A stretch of 64,000 nt of DNA from Providencia alcalifaciens (lineage in GTDB: Bacteria > Pseudomonadota > Gammaproteobacteria > Enterobacterales > Enterobacteriaceae): positions 3,472,001-3,536,000 of the forward strand of contig NZ_OU659204.1 in NCBI RefSeq assembly GCF_915403165.1, read 5' to 3'. The translations under genes and the position numbers were made by a program. A model generated the notes under the pieces. That model saw nothing but the letters and a program-made list of their open reading frames with translations. It did no database searches and was not told the DNA's origin. Below, one piece after another: positions 1-7,907 of this stretch (position 1 is the first letter of the stretch; every line of letters begins with the position of its first letter).

Positions 1-284
1 ATGTGGCTGCCGAGTTAACCAAAGGCATCGAAAATATTGTTGCTCTGCATCTGAAAGATACCTACGCCGTAACAGGCAGTTGCAAAGGTCAATTCCGTGA
101 TGTGCCATTTGGCGAAGGGTGCGTGGATTTTGTGGCTCTGTTCAAACAGCTTAAGCAGCTCAATTATCGCGGTACCTTCTTAATTGAAATGTGGACGGAA
201 AAAGCCGATGAGCCGCTGATTGAAATCATCAATGCCCGCCATTGGATTGAAGATAAAATGCAGCAAGCGGGTTGGGAAAACTAA
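1..284 (+). CDS. sgbU: L-xylulose-5-phosphate 3-epimerase, C-terminal part (SgbU type)
   Basis: The window opens inside this gene; about 94 C-terminal residues are visible out of a usual 284-286. The enzyme converts L-xylulose 5-phosphate to L-ribulose 5-phosphate in L-ascorbate, L-lyxose or L-xylulose breakdown in the cytoplasm. The residues HLKDT, GQFRDVPFGEGCVDF and LIEMWTEKA and the closing ARHWIEDKMQQAG match the TIM-barrel C-terminus of SgbU/UlaE, and the VTG..KGQFRDVPFGEGCVDF stretch is closer to SgbU than to UlaE. A GTG at position 3 is internal, not a start. The stop lies ten bases before the next gene, a sugar kinase, so the two are surely co-transcribed. The upstream part of the operon is outside the window. 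Confidence 0.88.
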   Translation, partial: VAAELTKGIENIVALHLKDTYAVTGSCKGQFRDVPFGEGCVDFVALFKQLKQLNYRGTFLIEMWTEKADEPLIEIINARHWIEDKMQQAGWEN

Positions 285-294
285 GGAGCCGACA

Positions 295-1764
295 ATGAAC
301 ACATTTTTCATGGGTGTCGACCTTGGGGGCACCGTGATCAAAGCGGGGATCTACAGCCCTAAAGGCCAAGAGCTGGTGGTTGCTGAGCACCCTTTTCCCA
401 CTGAAAGCCCACAAGCTGGGTTTAGTGAACGTAATATGGAAACCCTGTGGCAAGTCGCTTGCGGTGTGATCCGTGAAGCTATCGCTAAGAGCCAATTGTC
501 AGCATCACAAATCGCGGGCGTCAGCTTTTCCTCTCACGGCAAAGGGCTATATTTACTGGATAAACACGGAAAACCCGTCAGAAACGGCATTGTTTCTTCG
601 GATTCCCGCGCACAAGCGATTGTTGATCAATGGCACCAAAATGGTACCGCAGAACAAGCCTATCCGCTGAGTTTGCAGCAACTTTGGGCATCGCACCCTG
701 TTGCCCTGCTAAATTGGTTAAAACAATATGAGCCAGACAGCTATCGCGATGCTCGCTATGTTTTGATGGTTCACGACTATATTCGTTATCGATTAACTGA
801 CCAGCTCACTTGCGAAGAAACCAACATTTCGGGCAGCCAGTTATATAACCCGACAACGTCCAGCTATGACCCTAAACTCTGTGAATTGTTTGGTATTGAA
901 GAAGCCAATGACAAACTCGCGCCAGTGATTAACTCCGCACAGTCAGCGGGCTGCGTCACGAGCCATGCCGCAAAAGAGTGCGGCCTTAAAGAAGGTACGC
1001 CAGTATTTGGCGGGTTCTTCGATGTTGTAGGAGCTGCGTTGTCATCGGGTGTCAGCCAAAAAGATAAACTCAGTGCCGTCGCTGGAACCTGGACTATCTC
1101 CACGCGAGTTTTCGATAAAATCATGCCTGCCGATTACCCTTATGTGTGGGGCAAATACTGTATTCCCGGCACCTATTTTGTTCATGAAGGTAGCCCAACC
1201 TCAGCCAGTAACCTCGCTTGGTTCACGCGACACTTTTTCAACCAACGCTTGCAAGATTACAAAGTGCTCAATGCTTGCGTTGCCGAAGGGGCAACACGGC
1301 AAAACGATATTCTATTTTTCCCTTGGTTATATGGTTCTAACTACCACAGTAACCTGCATGGCGGGCTACTCGGGTTAAGCTCCCATCATACTGAAGGGGA
1401 TATTGCTTACGCCATTTATCAGGGAATTGTGTTTTCTCATTTGCTGCATCAAGACCGTATTGTTGGCATTGATGACTGCACACAAGCTATCCGATTTACC
1501 GGTGGCCCAACCAATTCGGCGTTGTGGATGCAGATGTTCTGTGATGCCAGTAATCTGCCTCTTGAAGTGGTTGATGTTCAGCAGTCAGGCTGCCAAGCCG
1601 CCGCACTATGCGCCGCAGTCGGCTCTGGATATTATTCCGGGTTTGATACCGCGATAGCATCAAGCACACCGAAAATCACCGCGTATCAACCTAACCCTAT
1701 TGCTTATCAGCAACTACGGGATAAATTCGCTCGCTTTAAAGCGGTGGCAGATGCATTGAGTTAA
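295..1764 (+). CDS. lyxK: L-xylulokinase (FGGY family sugar kinase)
   Basis: A 489-residue FGGY kinase, expected to phosphorylate L-xylulose at O-5 with ATP and so feed the epimerase encoded just upstream. The N-terminal phosphate-binding loop MGVDLGGTVIKAG, the middle GGFFDVVGAAL segment and the C-terminal adenosine motif RFTGGPTNSALWMQM follow the LyxK pattern, and the length matches the roughly 498 residues of E. coli LyxK. I chose the ATG at 295 because TAAGGAG sits just before it and the protein then begins a few residues before the first beta strand; an in-frame ATG at 220 would run back into the epimerase gene. It appears to be the last gene of a yia/sgb-like pentose operon. Confidence 0.88.
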   Translation: MNTFFMGVDLGGTVIKAGIYSPKGQELVVAEHPFPTESPQAGFSERNMETLWQVACGVIREAIAKSQLSASQIAGVSFSSHGKGLYLLDKHGKPVRNGIVSSDSRAQAIVDQWHQNGTAEQAYPLSLQQLWASHPVALLNWLKQYEPDSYRDARYVLMVHDYIRYRLTDQLTCEETNISGSQLYNPTTSSYDPKLCELFGIEEANDKLAPVINSAQSAGCVTSHAAKECGLKEGTPVFGGFFDVVGAALSSGVSQKDKLSAVAGTWTISTRVFDKIMPADYPYVWGKYCIPGTYFVHEGSPTSASNLAWFTRHFFNQRLQDYKVLNACVAEGATRQNDILFFPWLYGSNYHSNLHGGLLGLSSHHTEGDIAYAIYQGIVFSHLLHQDRIVGIDDCTQAIRFTGGPTNSALWMQMFCDASNLPLEVVDVQQSGCQAAALCAAVGSGYYSGFDTAIASSTPKITAYQPNPIAYQQLRDKFARFKAVADALS

Positions 1765-1773
1765 GAGAGTAAT

Positions 1774-1823
1774 AATGGTCATTATTCAATAAAGCGAGCC
1801 ATTCACTATTGATAATGACCATT
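1774..1823. terminator. Inverted repeat after lyxK
   Basis: Arms 1774-1791 and 1807-1823 are complementary except for one missing base, with a 15-base loop. The hairpin lies ten bases after the lyxK stop and faces the end of a minus-strand gene, so it may end transcription in both directions. No T-run follows, so classical intrinsic termination is uncertain. Confidence 0.5.
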
Positions 1824-1831
1824 TATCTTCC

Positions 1832-2535
1832 CTATTTAGGTACCATAATACAATCAGGTCCCAACGACATAATCGTACTGCCATTTTCAACGATACGAAT
1901 ATAGTGCCCTCGATTAAGAACTTTAATCACTTTTCGGATCCCATGCCCGCCTTTTACATAATTAATTTGATTTTCAATTTTTTCTGGCGAAATGTAGCTG
2001 TTCAAACCATCAACAGAACAAATCGCATAAAAACGCTGGTTAGCCGAATGCTTAAGGAAATTGTATTGCCTTTGCTTATCCATCCAACCGATCATTTCAA
2101 TCATATCTTGGTAGTGTTTTCTTAATAAATTAATACTGGCTTGTATTCCATAAACAGGTTTAGAAAAATCAGGTTTTCTTGTCATTGGATTATCATAATA
2201 AAATTTCCATATCGCCTCATGATGTGAAAGCCGGTTTCTCAGCTCTCGAACCCGTTCAAACGATTGATAGGATAGGCCCTCTTCCCCATATACGATGCCA
2301 AATTAAATATCCAATCATGATTTGCATGCCATAATCCTGCTGCGCCTGGTGGTGGATATTTCTGTATTACGACATCTAAGGCATTCCTTAAGGTCACTTC
2401 TAAACATTGAATGGCAGGAAACATCGCACCTCCCAGTGACTTATTCCAATAATATGCAGCAATAACTTGATTTTTATTGACTTTTAGCTGACTAACATAA
2501 ATATCCAAACGGTCATTAGAAATAAAACTGAGCAT
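1832..2535 (-). pseudogene. Frameshifted HEPN/Abi_2-family abortive infection protein
   Basis: Two pieces of one coding region lie in different frames. The first (from ATG 2535, good AAGGAG upstream) has the Abi_2 N-terminal pattern AYYWN...AIQCLEVTLRNAL. The second reads FERVRELRNRLSHHEAIW and then runs to the stop at 1832. RNRLSH is the Rx4H motif of HEPN ribonucleases, and LRNR-x-x-HHE is typical of the Abi_2 (AbiD/AbiF) family. The frames join if one G is restored in a G4 run at 2284-2287 (minus strand), giving about 235 residues. Family members are reported to cause phage-triggered growth arrest. The protein also seems to lack the conserved segment usually found before the HEPN motif, so an internal deletion is possible. 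Either a recent inactivation or a sequencing error would explain the frameshift. Confidence 0.75.
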
Positions 2536-2574
2536 TAAATCTCCTTTTATGAAACTCAGATGTTGACAATAAAG

Positions 2575-2720
2575 GGCGGCTTTGGCTTAATAACGAACAT
2601 TAAGGCGGAGCCGCCTCAGCTTGAGGTCTCCTGCGAGAAAGTACTTGGAAAAGCCACCTACCTAGGTGGCTTTTCTCGTTCTGGGGCTTTCCTGCTGAAC
2701 TCTCTCCCCTTTTAAAAAGC
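2575..2720. other. Cluster of strong hairpins (possible structured RNA) upstream of the HEPN gene
   Basis: Several hairpins are packed into about 150 bases. Arms 2575-2591 and 2599-2615 form a 17-pair stem with one mismatch and two G-U pairs. Bases 2613-2625 can form CCTCA/TGAGG. Arms 2648-2660 and 2663-2675 form a perfect 13-base palindrome that includes AAAAGCCACCT/AGGTGGCTTTT. An imperfect outer pairing around the last hairpin is possible. The block is more GC-rich than its surroundings, starts 40 bases before the start codon of the HEPN gene and has no convincing reading frame. It could be a non-coding RNA, a terminator cluster or a small repeat element; the sequence alone does not decide. 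Confidence 0.5.
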
Positions 2721-3767
2721 TTCCCCTCAATCTTCCCGATAATAGATTTACATCCATTAAAATCATGCTGCATAAAAAATAAAAGAGTCACAAACCCTCA
2801 TCTCAATGCTGCGAAGCGCTTCCCAAAATAAACTGTCATTGATGCGATAAAAGCCATTTACTTCCTCTAAAACCAATTTAATGTATTCGTAATAGTAATC
2901 CCGACTATTTATTTAACATTTTATTAACCATCATTTCTTAGCTTAAAAACCAATCAAATGTTAAATACTAAAATAAGCAAAATCTTTCCCACTTAATTAA
3001 TTTGAGTAAATTATCAGCAAGATAAAATAATAAATTCGCTCTTAATATGAAAAATGAAAATGCAAAAAATCAGCATAAATAAAATCATTACACTTAGTAG
3101 TGTTAATAATCGCATTTAAACATGAGCAACTAACAGTCAAATACTCTCAGGAAGGGTGTGGGATTTATTTCGATTAAGGATTGGAAACAAAAAAATTATC
3201 AAATAAATAATTAACTTATTATGCTAGGAAAATCACAGTAAAAATAAAAGATCATATTTTTCATATTGATATAAAGAAAACCACATATAGAACAAAAAGC
3301 AACCACTTCTAACATCATCAGTAAATATACAGTACAACTAAACGTAAATTAATTGAGCGAAAATCCATCAATTGATGATAAAACAGCTAAAAAATTCAAC
3401 TTAATATTTATTCTCCAAGGTAGAAAATAAAATAAAACTTAATCTAAATTCAGCATAATCAACTGATATTAATTATTTAACCCTCCCTCAACTTAGACAC
3501 TGAAATATTCACCTTATCTGAAATTTATATATTTACACCTGTACACTTTTACTGACATTAACAATTAAATTTGTCTATTTCTGCTATTGATAAAATAATT
3601 CAAATTGCGACAAACCCCCAACAACACTGACCAGATCAAATAACCCATTCAAACTTTTCACTCAATTTTATTAACAAATACTTTCGATACTTAACAATTT
3701 CAAAATATATGATAAGATCATTATCTCAATTTGAAATTATTTACTATATAAAAAACAAGATTGTTAT
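2721..3767. other. AT-rich intergenic region upstream of the amino acid deaminase gene
   Basis: About 1 kb without a supportable gene on either strand. From about 2820 the base composition is very AT-rich with many A and T tracts, the kind of DNA bound by H-NS-like proteins. It must hold the promoter of the deaminase gene, but no -10/-35 pair stands out from the background. Confidence 0.5.
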
Positions 3768-3778
3768 TGAGGTTATAG

Positions 3779-5197
3779 ATGAAAATCTCGAGAAGAAAAC
3801 TATTATTAGGGGTTGGTGCTGCTGGTGTTATTGCTGGGGGCGCTGCTGTTGTCCCTATGATCCGCAGAGAAGGTCGTTTTGAAGCTACGCCATCACGCGT
3901 ACCGGCAGTCGCGGGTACCGAAGGTAAATTACCAGCATCTGCTGATGCGGTTGTTATCGGTGCTGGTCTGCAAGGCATCATGACTGCGATTAACCTGAAA
4001 GAGCGCGGCTTAAACGTGGTTATCTGTGAAAAAGGCGTTGTCGGCGGCGAGCAATCGGGTCGTGCATACAGCCAAATCATCAGCTATAAAACCTCCCCAG
4101 CTATTTTCCCATTACACCACTACGGAAAAATTCAATGGCTCGGCATGAACGAAAAAATCGGTGCTGACACTAGCTACCGTGTTCAAGGTCGTGTTGAAGT
4201 TCCTTCAAGCGAAGAAGATCTGGAAGTTGCAAGAGCGTGGATTAAATCTGCGTCTGAAAACCCAGGTTTCGATACCCCGCTGAGAACCCGTATGATTGAA
4301 GGTCAAGAACTGGCTAATCGTCTGGTTGATGCTCAAACCCCATGGAAAATTGGTGGTTTTGAAGAAGATTCTGGTAGTCTTGACCCAGAAACTGTTACCC
4401 CAGCAATGGCTAACTACGCAAAATCAATTGGTATTCCAATCTACCTAAATTGCGCAGTTCGTGGCTTAGAAACCGCAGGCGGTAAAATTTCTGACGTTGT
4501 GACTGAAAAAGGCGCAATCAAAACCTCTCAAGTCGTTCTGACTGGTGGTATTTGGTCACGTCTGTTCATGGGTAACTTAGGTGTTGATGTCCCTACTCTG
4601 AACGTTTACCTGTCTCAACAACGTATTACTGGCGTTCCAGGCGCACCAAAAGGTAACGTTCACCTGCCAAACGGTATCCACTTCCGTGAGCAAGCAGATG
4701 GGACTTACGCGGTTGCACCACGTATCTTCACCAGCTCTATCGTGAAAGATAGCTTCCTGTTAGGGCCTCGCTTCCTGCACGTATTAGGTGGCGGTGAATT
4801 ACCATTAGAATTCTCTCTCGGTAAAGATCTGTTCAACTCATTTACTATGGCAACGTCTTGGAATTTAGACGAGAAGACGCCATTCGAAGAGTTCCGTACA
4901 GCAACTAACACGCCAAACAACGACCACTTAGATGGCGTTCTTGAGCGTCTGAGAAAAGAATTCCCAGTATTTAAAGAATCTAAAGTTGTTGAACGTTGGG
5001 GCGGCACCGTTTCTCCAACTGATGACGAGATTCCAATCATTTCTAAAGTTGAACAGTACCCAGGTCTGGTTATCAATACCGCGACTGGTTGGGGTATGAC
5101 TGAAAGCCCGGCGGCTGGTCGATTAACTGCTGAGTTGTTAATGGACGAAAAAACATTTATCGATCCGACGCCATACAAGCTGTCTCGTTTTAGTTAA
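3779..5197 (+). CDS. aad: Membrane-associated L-amino acid deaminase (type I-like)
   Basis: A 472-residue flavoprotein that oxidises L-amino acids to imino acids, which become 2-keto acids and ammonia; electrons go to the respiratory chain, so no peroxide is made. Residues 1-30 hold a twin-arginine signal (SRRKLLLGVGAAG) that also serves as a membrane anchor. The FAD dinucleotide motif is at 59-66 (VIGAGLQG), and a C-terminal FAD motif ends in INTATGWGMTESPAAG. From memory of the family, sequences such as LNVYLSQQRITGVPGAP and LHVLGGGELPLEFS match the broad-range P. mirabilis Aad/Pma enzyme better than the second type represented by P. vulgaris LAD. ATG 3779 is preceded by GAGG. A RidA-family gene follows after a hairpin. 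Confidence 0.93.
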   Translation: MKISRRKLLLGVGAAGVIAGGAAVVPMIRREGRFEATPSRVPAVAGTEGKLPASADAVVIGAGLQGIMTAINLKERGLNVVICEKGVVGGEQSGRAYSQIISYKTSPAIFPLHHYGKIQWLGMNEKIGADTSYRVQGRVEVPSSEEDLEVARAWIKSASENPGFDTPLRTRMIEGQELANRLVDAQTPWKIGGFEEDSGSLDPETVTPAMANYAKSIGIPIYLNCAVRGLETAGGKISDVVTEKGAIKTSQVVLTGGIWSRLFMGNLGVDVPTLNVYLSQQRITGVPGAPKGNVHLPNGIHFREQADGTYAVAPRIFTSSIVKDSFLLGPRFLHVLGGGELPLEFSLGKDLFNSFTMATSWNLDEKTPFEEFRTATNTPNNDHLDGVLERLRKEFPVFKESKVVERWGGTVSPTDDEIPIISKVEQYPGLVINTATGWGMTESPAAGRLTAELLMDEKTFIDPTPYKLSRFS

Positions 5198-5220
5198 TTA
5201 AAACGAAAGGCAATTAAATG

Positions 5221-5255
5221 GAACCTATTAAAGACAATAAAGTCTTAATAGGTTC
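5221..5255. terminator. Hairpin between the deaminase and RidA genes
   Basis: Arms 5221-5235 and 5242-5255 pair almost perfectly (GAACCTATTAAAGAC against GTCTTAATAGGTTC) around a six-base loop. It starts 23 bases after the deaminase stop and ends 31 bases before the RidA start. With only a weak T-run after it, it may attenuate rather than stop transcription, or protect the 3' end of the deaminase message. Confidence 0.55.
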
Positions 5256-5286
5256 TTACTTAACTATATAATATATGGAGTTTATT

Positions 5287-5790
5287 ATGCGCTATAAAAG
5301 TTTACTGCTTTCCTTACCTTTAGTTCTGGGTGTAGCAACTGCAAACGCAGCGGACGATGTGAAACGTGTTCCAGTTAAAGGTTTCCCTATCGCTGAATCA
5401 GTAGAAATCGGCGCTAACAACAGCATTATTTTCCTGAGCGGAAAAGTGCCTTCTAAAATCTCTAAAGATGCTCCAGAAGGCGTTTTAGAGTCTTACGGTA
5501 ACACTGAAGTACAAACAATCAACGTTCTGAAACAAATTCAAGCGACTCTGGGTGAAATGGGTCTGACTATGAATGACGTTGTTAAAATGCAAGTTTTCTT
5601 AGTTGGTGGTGATGAAACTAAAGGAACTATGGACTTCGCTGGCTTCATGGCTGGCTACAGTAAGTTCTATGAATCTGAAAAAGTGACCAATCTGCCAGCT
5701 CGTTCTACCTTCCAAGTCGCTAAACTGGCTAACCCAGCTTGGAGAGTGGAAATTGAAGTAACCGCAGTTCGCCCAGCAGCTAAAAAATAA
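5287..5790 (+). CDS. Secreted RidA/YjgF-family protein (putative imine deaminase)
   Basis: A 167-residue protein. Residues 1-22 are a Sec signal peptide with a likely cut at ANA-ADD, so it should act in the periplasm, unlike cytoplasmic RidA of about 128 residues. The rest is a RidA fold: an N-terminal SVEIGANNSIIFLSG, a middle TLGEMGLTMNDVVKMQVFL, and the C-terminal PARSTFQVAKLANPAWRVEIEVTAV, which keeps the arginine that binds the carboxylate of imino acids in RidA. The start at 5287 has GGAG seven bases upstream; the in-frame ATG at 5275 has none. Beside an amino acid deaminase that makes imino acids at the membrane, a role in hydrolysing those products is a natural inference. Confidence 0.85.
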   Translation: MRYKSLLLSLPLVLGVATANAADDVKRVPVKGFPIAESVEIGANNSIIFLSGKVPSKISKDAPEGVLESYGNTEVQTINVLKQIQATLGEMGLTMNDVVKMQVFLVGGDETKGTMDFAGFMAGYSKFYESEKVTNLPARSTFQVAKLANPAWRVEIEVTAVRPAAKK

Positions 5791-5813
5791 TTTTTAACTG
5801 ACAACGAACGCTT

Positions 5814-5872
5814 AAAACGGCCGACTATTTATTTCCGCTTTGGCTTGGAAGTAAACATTAGCGGCCGTTTTT
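5814..5872 (+). terminator. Rho-independent terminator after the RidA gene
   Basis: AAAACGGCCG (5814-5823) pairs with CGGCCGTTTT (5862-5871) and a T-run follows. The long loop contains a second weak pairing (TTTATTTCC with GGAAGTAAA). It closes the deaminase-RidA unit. Confidence 0.8.
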
Positions 5873-6000
5873 GTTTCCCTTCTCTTTGTCTCCCTTCTCT
5901 TTTATTGCCATCCACATTACTATTGTTCTTCCTTGATAAATACTTGCATCGTATTCACCTCATATTTGAATGAATACGCTGAAACACCGGTAGGAAGACC

Positions 6001-7467
6001 ATGATTAAAGAATCTCTGAAGATCCACGGTAAAAAGCAGTTTGAAATCAAACAGCAAGTCTTTTTCCCTCGAAAATCAAAAGAGATCCGCTACCAAGTTG
6101 AAACCTTCTTTTTTCTTCCGGCATCGATGCAAGTTAACCCGGATCTCTACACCCCTTCAAATCTTCAGCGCAGCTTAAAAAACTATATTCGGCTACGAGC
6201 CCCTACAGTGCAGCTCTCTTCTATTCCCGCAGAAGGTGGGTTAGTTGATGAATTGAAAAGCTGGTTGGAACGGCTAGATCCTGAATTACCCCCAACATTA
6301 GATGAATATGAAAACCATCTAAAACGCTTTGCACTCACCTTTAAGCGCAGCGTACGGCTAACCCTGAAGATGGTCGCCCAGAACTCTCAACGGCAAACTG
6401 AAGAGTACATAACGGGGATGCTGGCAGACATTGGGCATGGTCTCAAACGCTATCGAGAACTCAGCGCCTATGCAACACCAATTGAGAGCGTCATTCAATC
6501 CAACGCTTTCGCTTATTGCGATGAGTTTATGTCCCATTACACCTTGTTTTACTTACAAGATTTATTAAAAGACAAACAACTTCCTTTGCGCGATGAAATT
6601 CGCCATCTGTGGTATCAAGAAATGCGTTACTTGAAAAAGCTAGCCCCTGATAGCTTTCCACATGATGAAAACGACGCGGAAATGGTCACCTATCGCCGTA
6701 ATTTGCTGAAAAAATATATTAACCGCTACCTCTACTTAGAAATTCGCCACAAACGAGGTCTTCCCCTACTTTTGCACTCTATTTATGGTATTGCAGCCGC
6801 AATTTCGATGATTTTCGCTACATTTATCGCTTTTATGTGGCAAGGTAAATACGGTGCACTCAGCGCTAATTTATTCTTAGCGATGGTGATTGGTTATATC
6901 TTTAAAGATCGCTTAAAAGAAATTGGGCGAGAGCAGCTATATCGGTTATTTCAACGCTGGATCCCCGACCGCCAATTGCGTATTTATCGGGAAGGGGTAA
7001 AAGACCCCGTTGGGGTTTGTAAGGAATCATTCCGCTTTCTGAAAGAAAGCACCCTATCCCCTGATATTCATGAAATGCGCCAAAAATCCCACTGGGTGAA
7101 TTTGGTCAATGTGCAGCGCGTGGAAGATATTCTGTATTATCGCAAGGATGTCACCTTACGCAGCCATTCTGCAGCCTTTATGCAGACTCAATCGTCTATT
7201 GTGGATATTACGCGGGTTAATATTTCAGACTTTCTGAAATATATCGATATTAGCTATGAAGAGTTAATGGTTAATGATGATGAACCCGCGATTATTGGCG
7301 AAAAGGTTTATCATATTTACCTGTGCCGCCGCGTCATCATGAATAAGAAAGCTTACAATGAATTAGCACGTTTAGTGGTGAATGCCGATGGCATCAAACG
7401 CCTTGAAATCCTTCAGCCACTGGATGAACTAGACAGCGACGAAGATATTACGATCCCGCCGCAATAA
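6001..7467 (+). CDS. Conserved-looking membrane protein of unknown function
   Basis: A 488-residue protein that I do not recognise as a named family. It is mostly soluble and rich in charged residues (KKQFEIKQQVFFPRKSKEIRYQ at the N-terminus, split here by eye into short motifs), with two adjacent membrane helices at about residues 260-280 (LHSIYGIAAAISMIFATFI) and 287-301 (ALSANLFLAMVIGYIF). That gives a large N-terminal domain of about 255 residues and a C-terminal domain of about 185, both on the same side of the membrane. There is no signal peptide. ATG 6001 has AGGA upstream, and the gene stands alone between terminators. A sensor or stress-related membrane role is possible but not shown by the sequence. 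Confidence 0.75.
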   Translation: MIKESLKIHGKKQFEIKQQVFFPRKSKEIRYQVETFFFLPASMQVNPDLYTPSNLQRSLKNYIRLRAPTVQLSSIPAEGGLVDELKSWLERLDPELPPTLDEYENHLKRFALTFKRSVRLTLKMVAQNSQRQTEEYITGMLADIGHGLKRYRELSAYATPIESVIQSNAFAYCDEFMSHYTLFYLQDLLKDKQLPLRDEIRHLWYQEMRYLKKLAPDSFPHDENDAEMVTYRRNLLKKYINRYLYLEIRHKRGLPLLLHSIYGIAAAISMIFATFIAFMWQGKYGALSANLFLAMVIGYIFKDRLKEIGREQLYRLFQRWIPDRQLRIYREGVKDPVGVCKESFRFLKESTLSPDIHEMRQKSHWVNLVNVQRVEDILYYRKDVTLRSHSAAFMQTQSSIVDITRVNISDFLKYIDISYEELMVNDDEPAIIGEKVYHIYLCRRVIMNKKAYNELARLVVNADGIKRLEILQPLDELDSDEDITIPPQ

Positions 7468-7491
7468 TATTCCTATGCACTAAAACAAAAA

Positions 7492-7512
7492 TGGCGGCAT
7501 TATTTGCCGCCA
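7492..7512 (-). terminator. Terminator for the minus-strand antitoxin gene
   Basis: TGGCGGCA (7492-7499) pairs with TGCCGCCA (7505-7512). Read on the minus strand the stem is followed by TTTTTGTTTT, an intrinsic terminator. It lies 25 bases after the plus-strand gene and may act in both directions. Confidence 0.7.
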
Positions 7513-7520
7513 CCTTATCG

Positions 7521-7615
7521 TTAACTCATCCAAATCAAATCAGCTTTAGTCCGTTTCTTCTGATTATCATAGAAGTTTTCATGTGAGCCAATAGTGAGTA
7601 AATACAGCTCTAATC
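7521..7615 (-). pseudogene. C-terminal remnant of a RelE/ParE-type toxin
   Basis: In the minus strand, straight after and in a different frame from the antitoxin gene, there is an open stretch that reads ELYLLTIGSHENFYDN and QKKRTKADLIWMS before a TAA at 7521. The pattern L-x-LL-x-IGSHENFY followed by a basic tail is the C-terminal end of a RelE/ParE toxin subfamily of about 90-95 residues. Only about 30 residues remain and no start codon is available, so the N-terminal two thirds, with most of the fold, have been lost. The junction falls at the antitoxin stop, which points to a deletion there. Confidence 0.55.
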
Positions 7616-7840
7616 TCGTTTTGTTCTTCTGACATATCGAGATACCTTGTTATTCTCGACTTCAGCTTTTGCTAAGAGCATTTCCTCAATAAAGCTATAA
7701 GGTAGATCAGGGTTTTCTTCAGCAATCCAGCCTATTTTAGCCCAATGTTCAATTTGCTTAGGAACACTTCTGCTTTTCGCTTCAGCGTGAATTTTAGCAT
7801 CAGACACAAAGTCATCATTTAATCTGACTGAAATGGCCAT
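7610..7840 (-). CDS. ParD-like antitoxin
   Basis: A 76-residue protein beginning MAISVRLNDDFVSDAK, the ribbon-helix-helix start of ParD-like antitoxins, followed by the helix AKSRSVPKQIEHWAKIG typical of the ParD_like family. The C-terminal half, which would wrap the toxin, is charged and ends YVRRTKRD. ATG 7840 has AGGTG six bases upstream; the GTG three codons earlier lacks a ribosome site. Type II antitoxins bind their toxin and repress their own promoter. Here the toxin gene downstream is only a remnant, so this is an orphan antitoxin that could neutralise a related toxin elsewhere. Confidence 0.75.
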   Translation of the reverse strand: MAISVRLNDDFVSDAKIHAEAKSRSVPKQIEHWAKIGWIAEENPDLPYSFIEEMLLAKAEVENNKVSRYVRRTKRD

Positions 7841-7907
7841 AATGTTCACCTACTCACAAAAAATTGCGGCATCACACGATCTTAAGTTGCTTTATTCTAA
7901 ATAAAAA

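Noticed and set aside
2600..2791. A 63-codon minus-strand frame across the hairpin cluster
   Set aside because: It runs through two strong palindromes and has no ribosome site or recognisable family; the reading frame is more likely a by-product of the hairpins.
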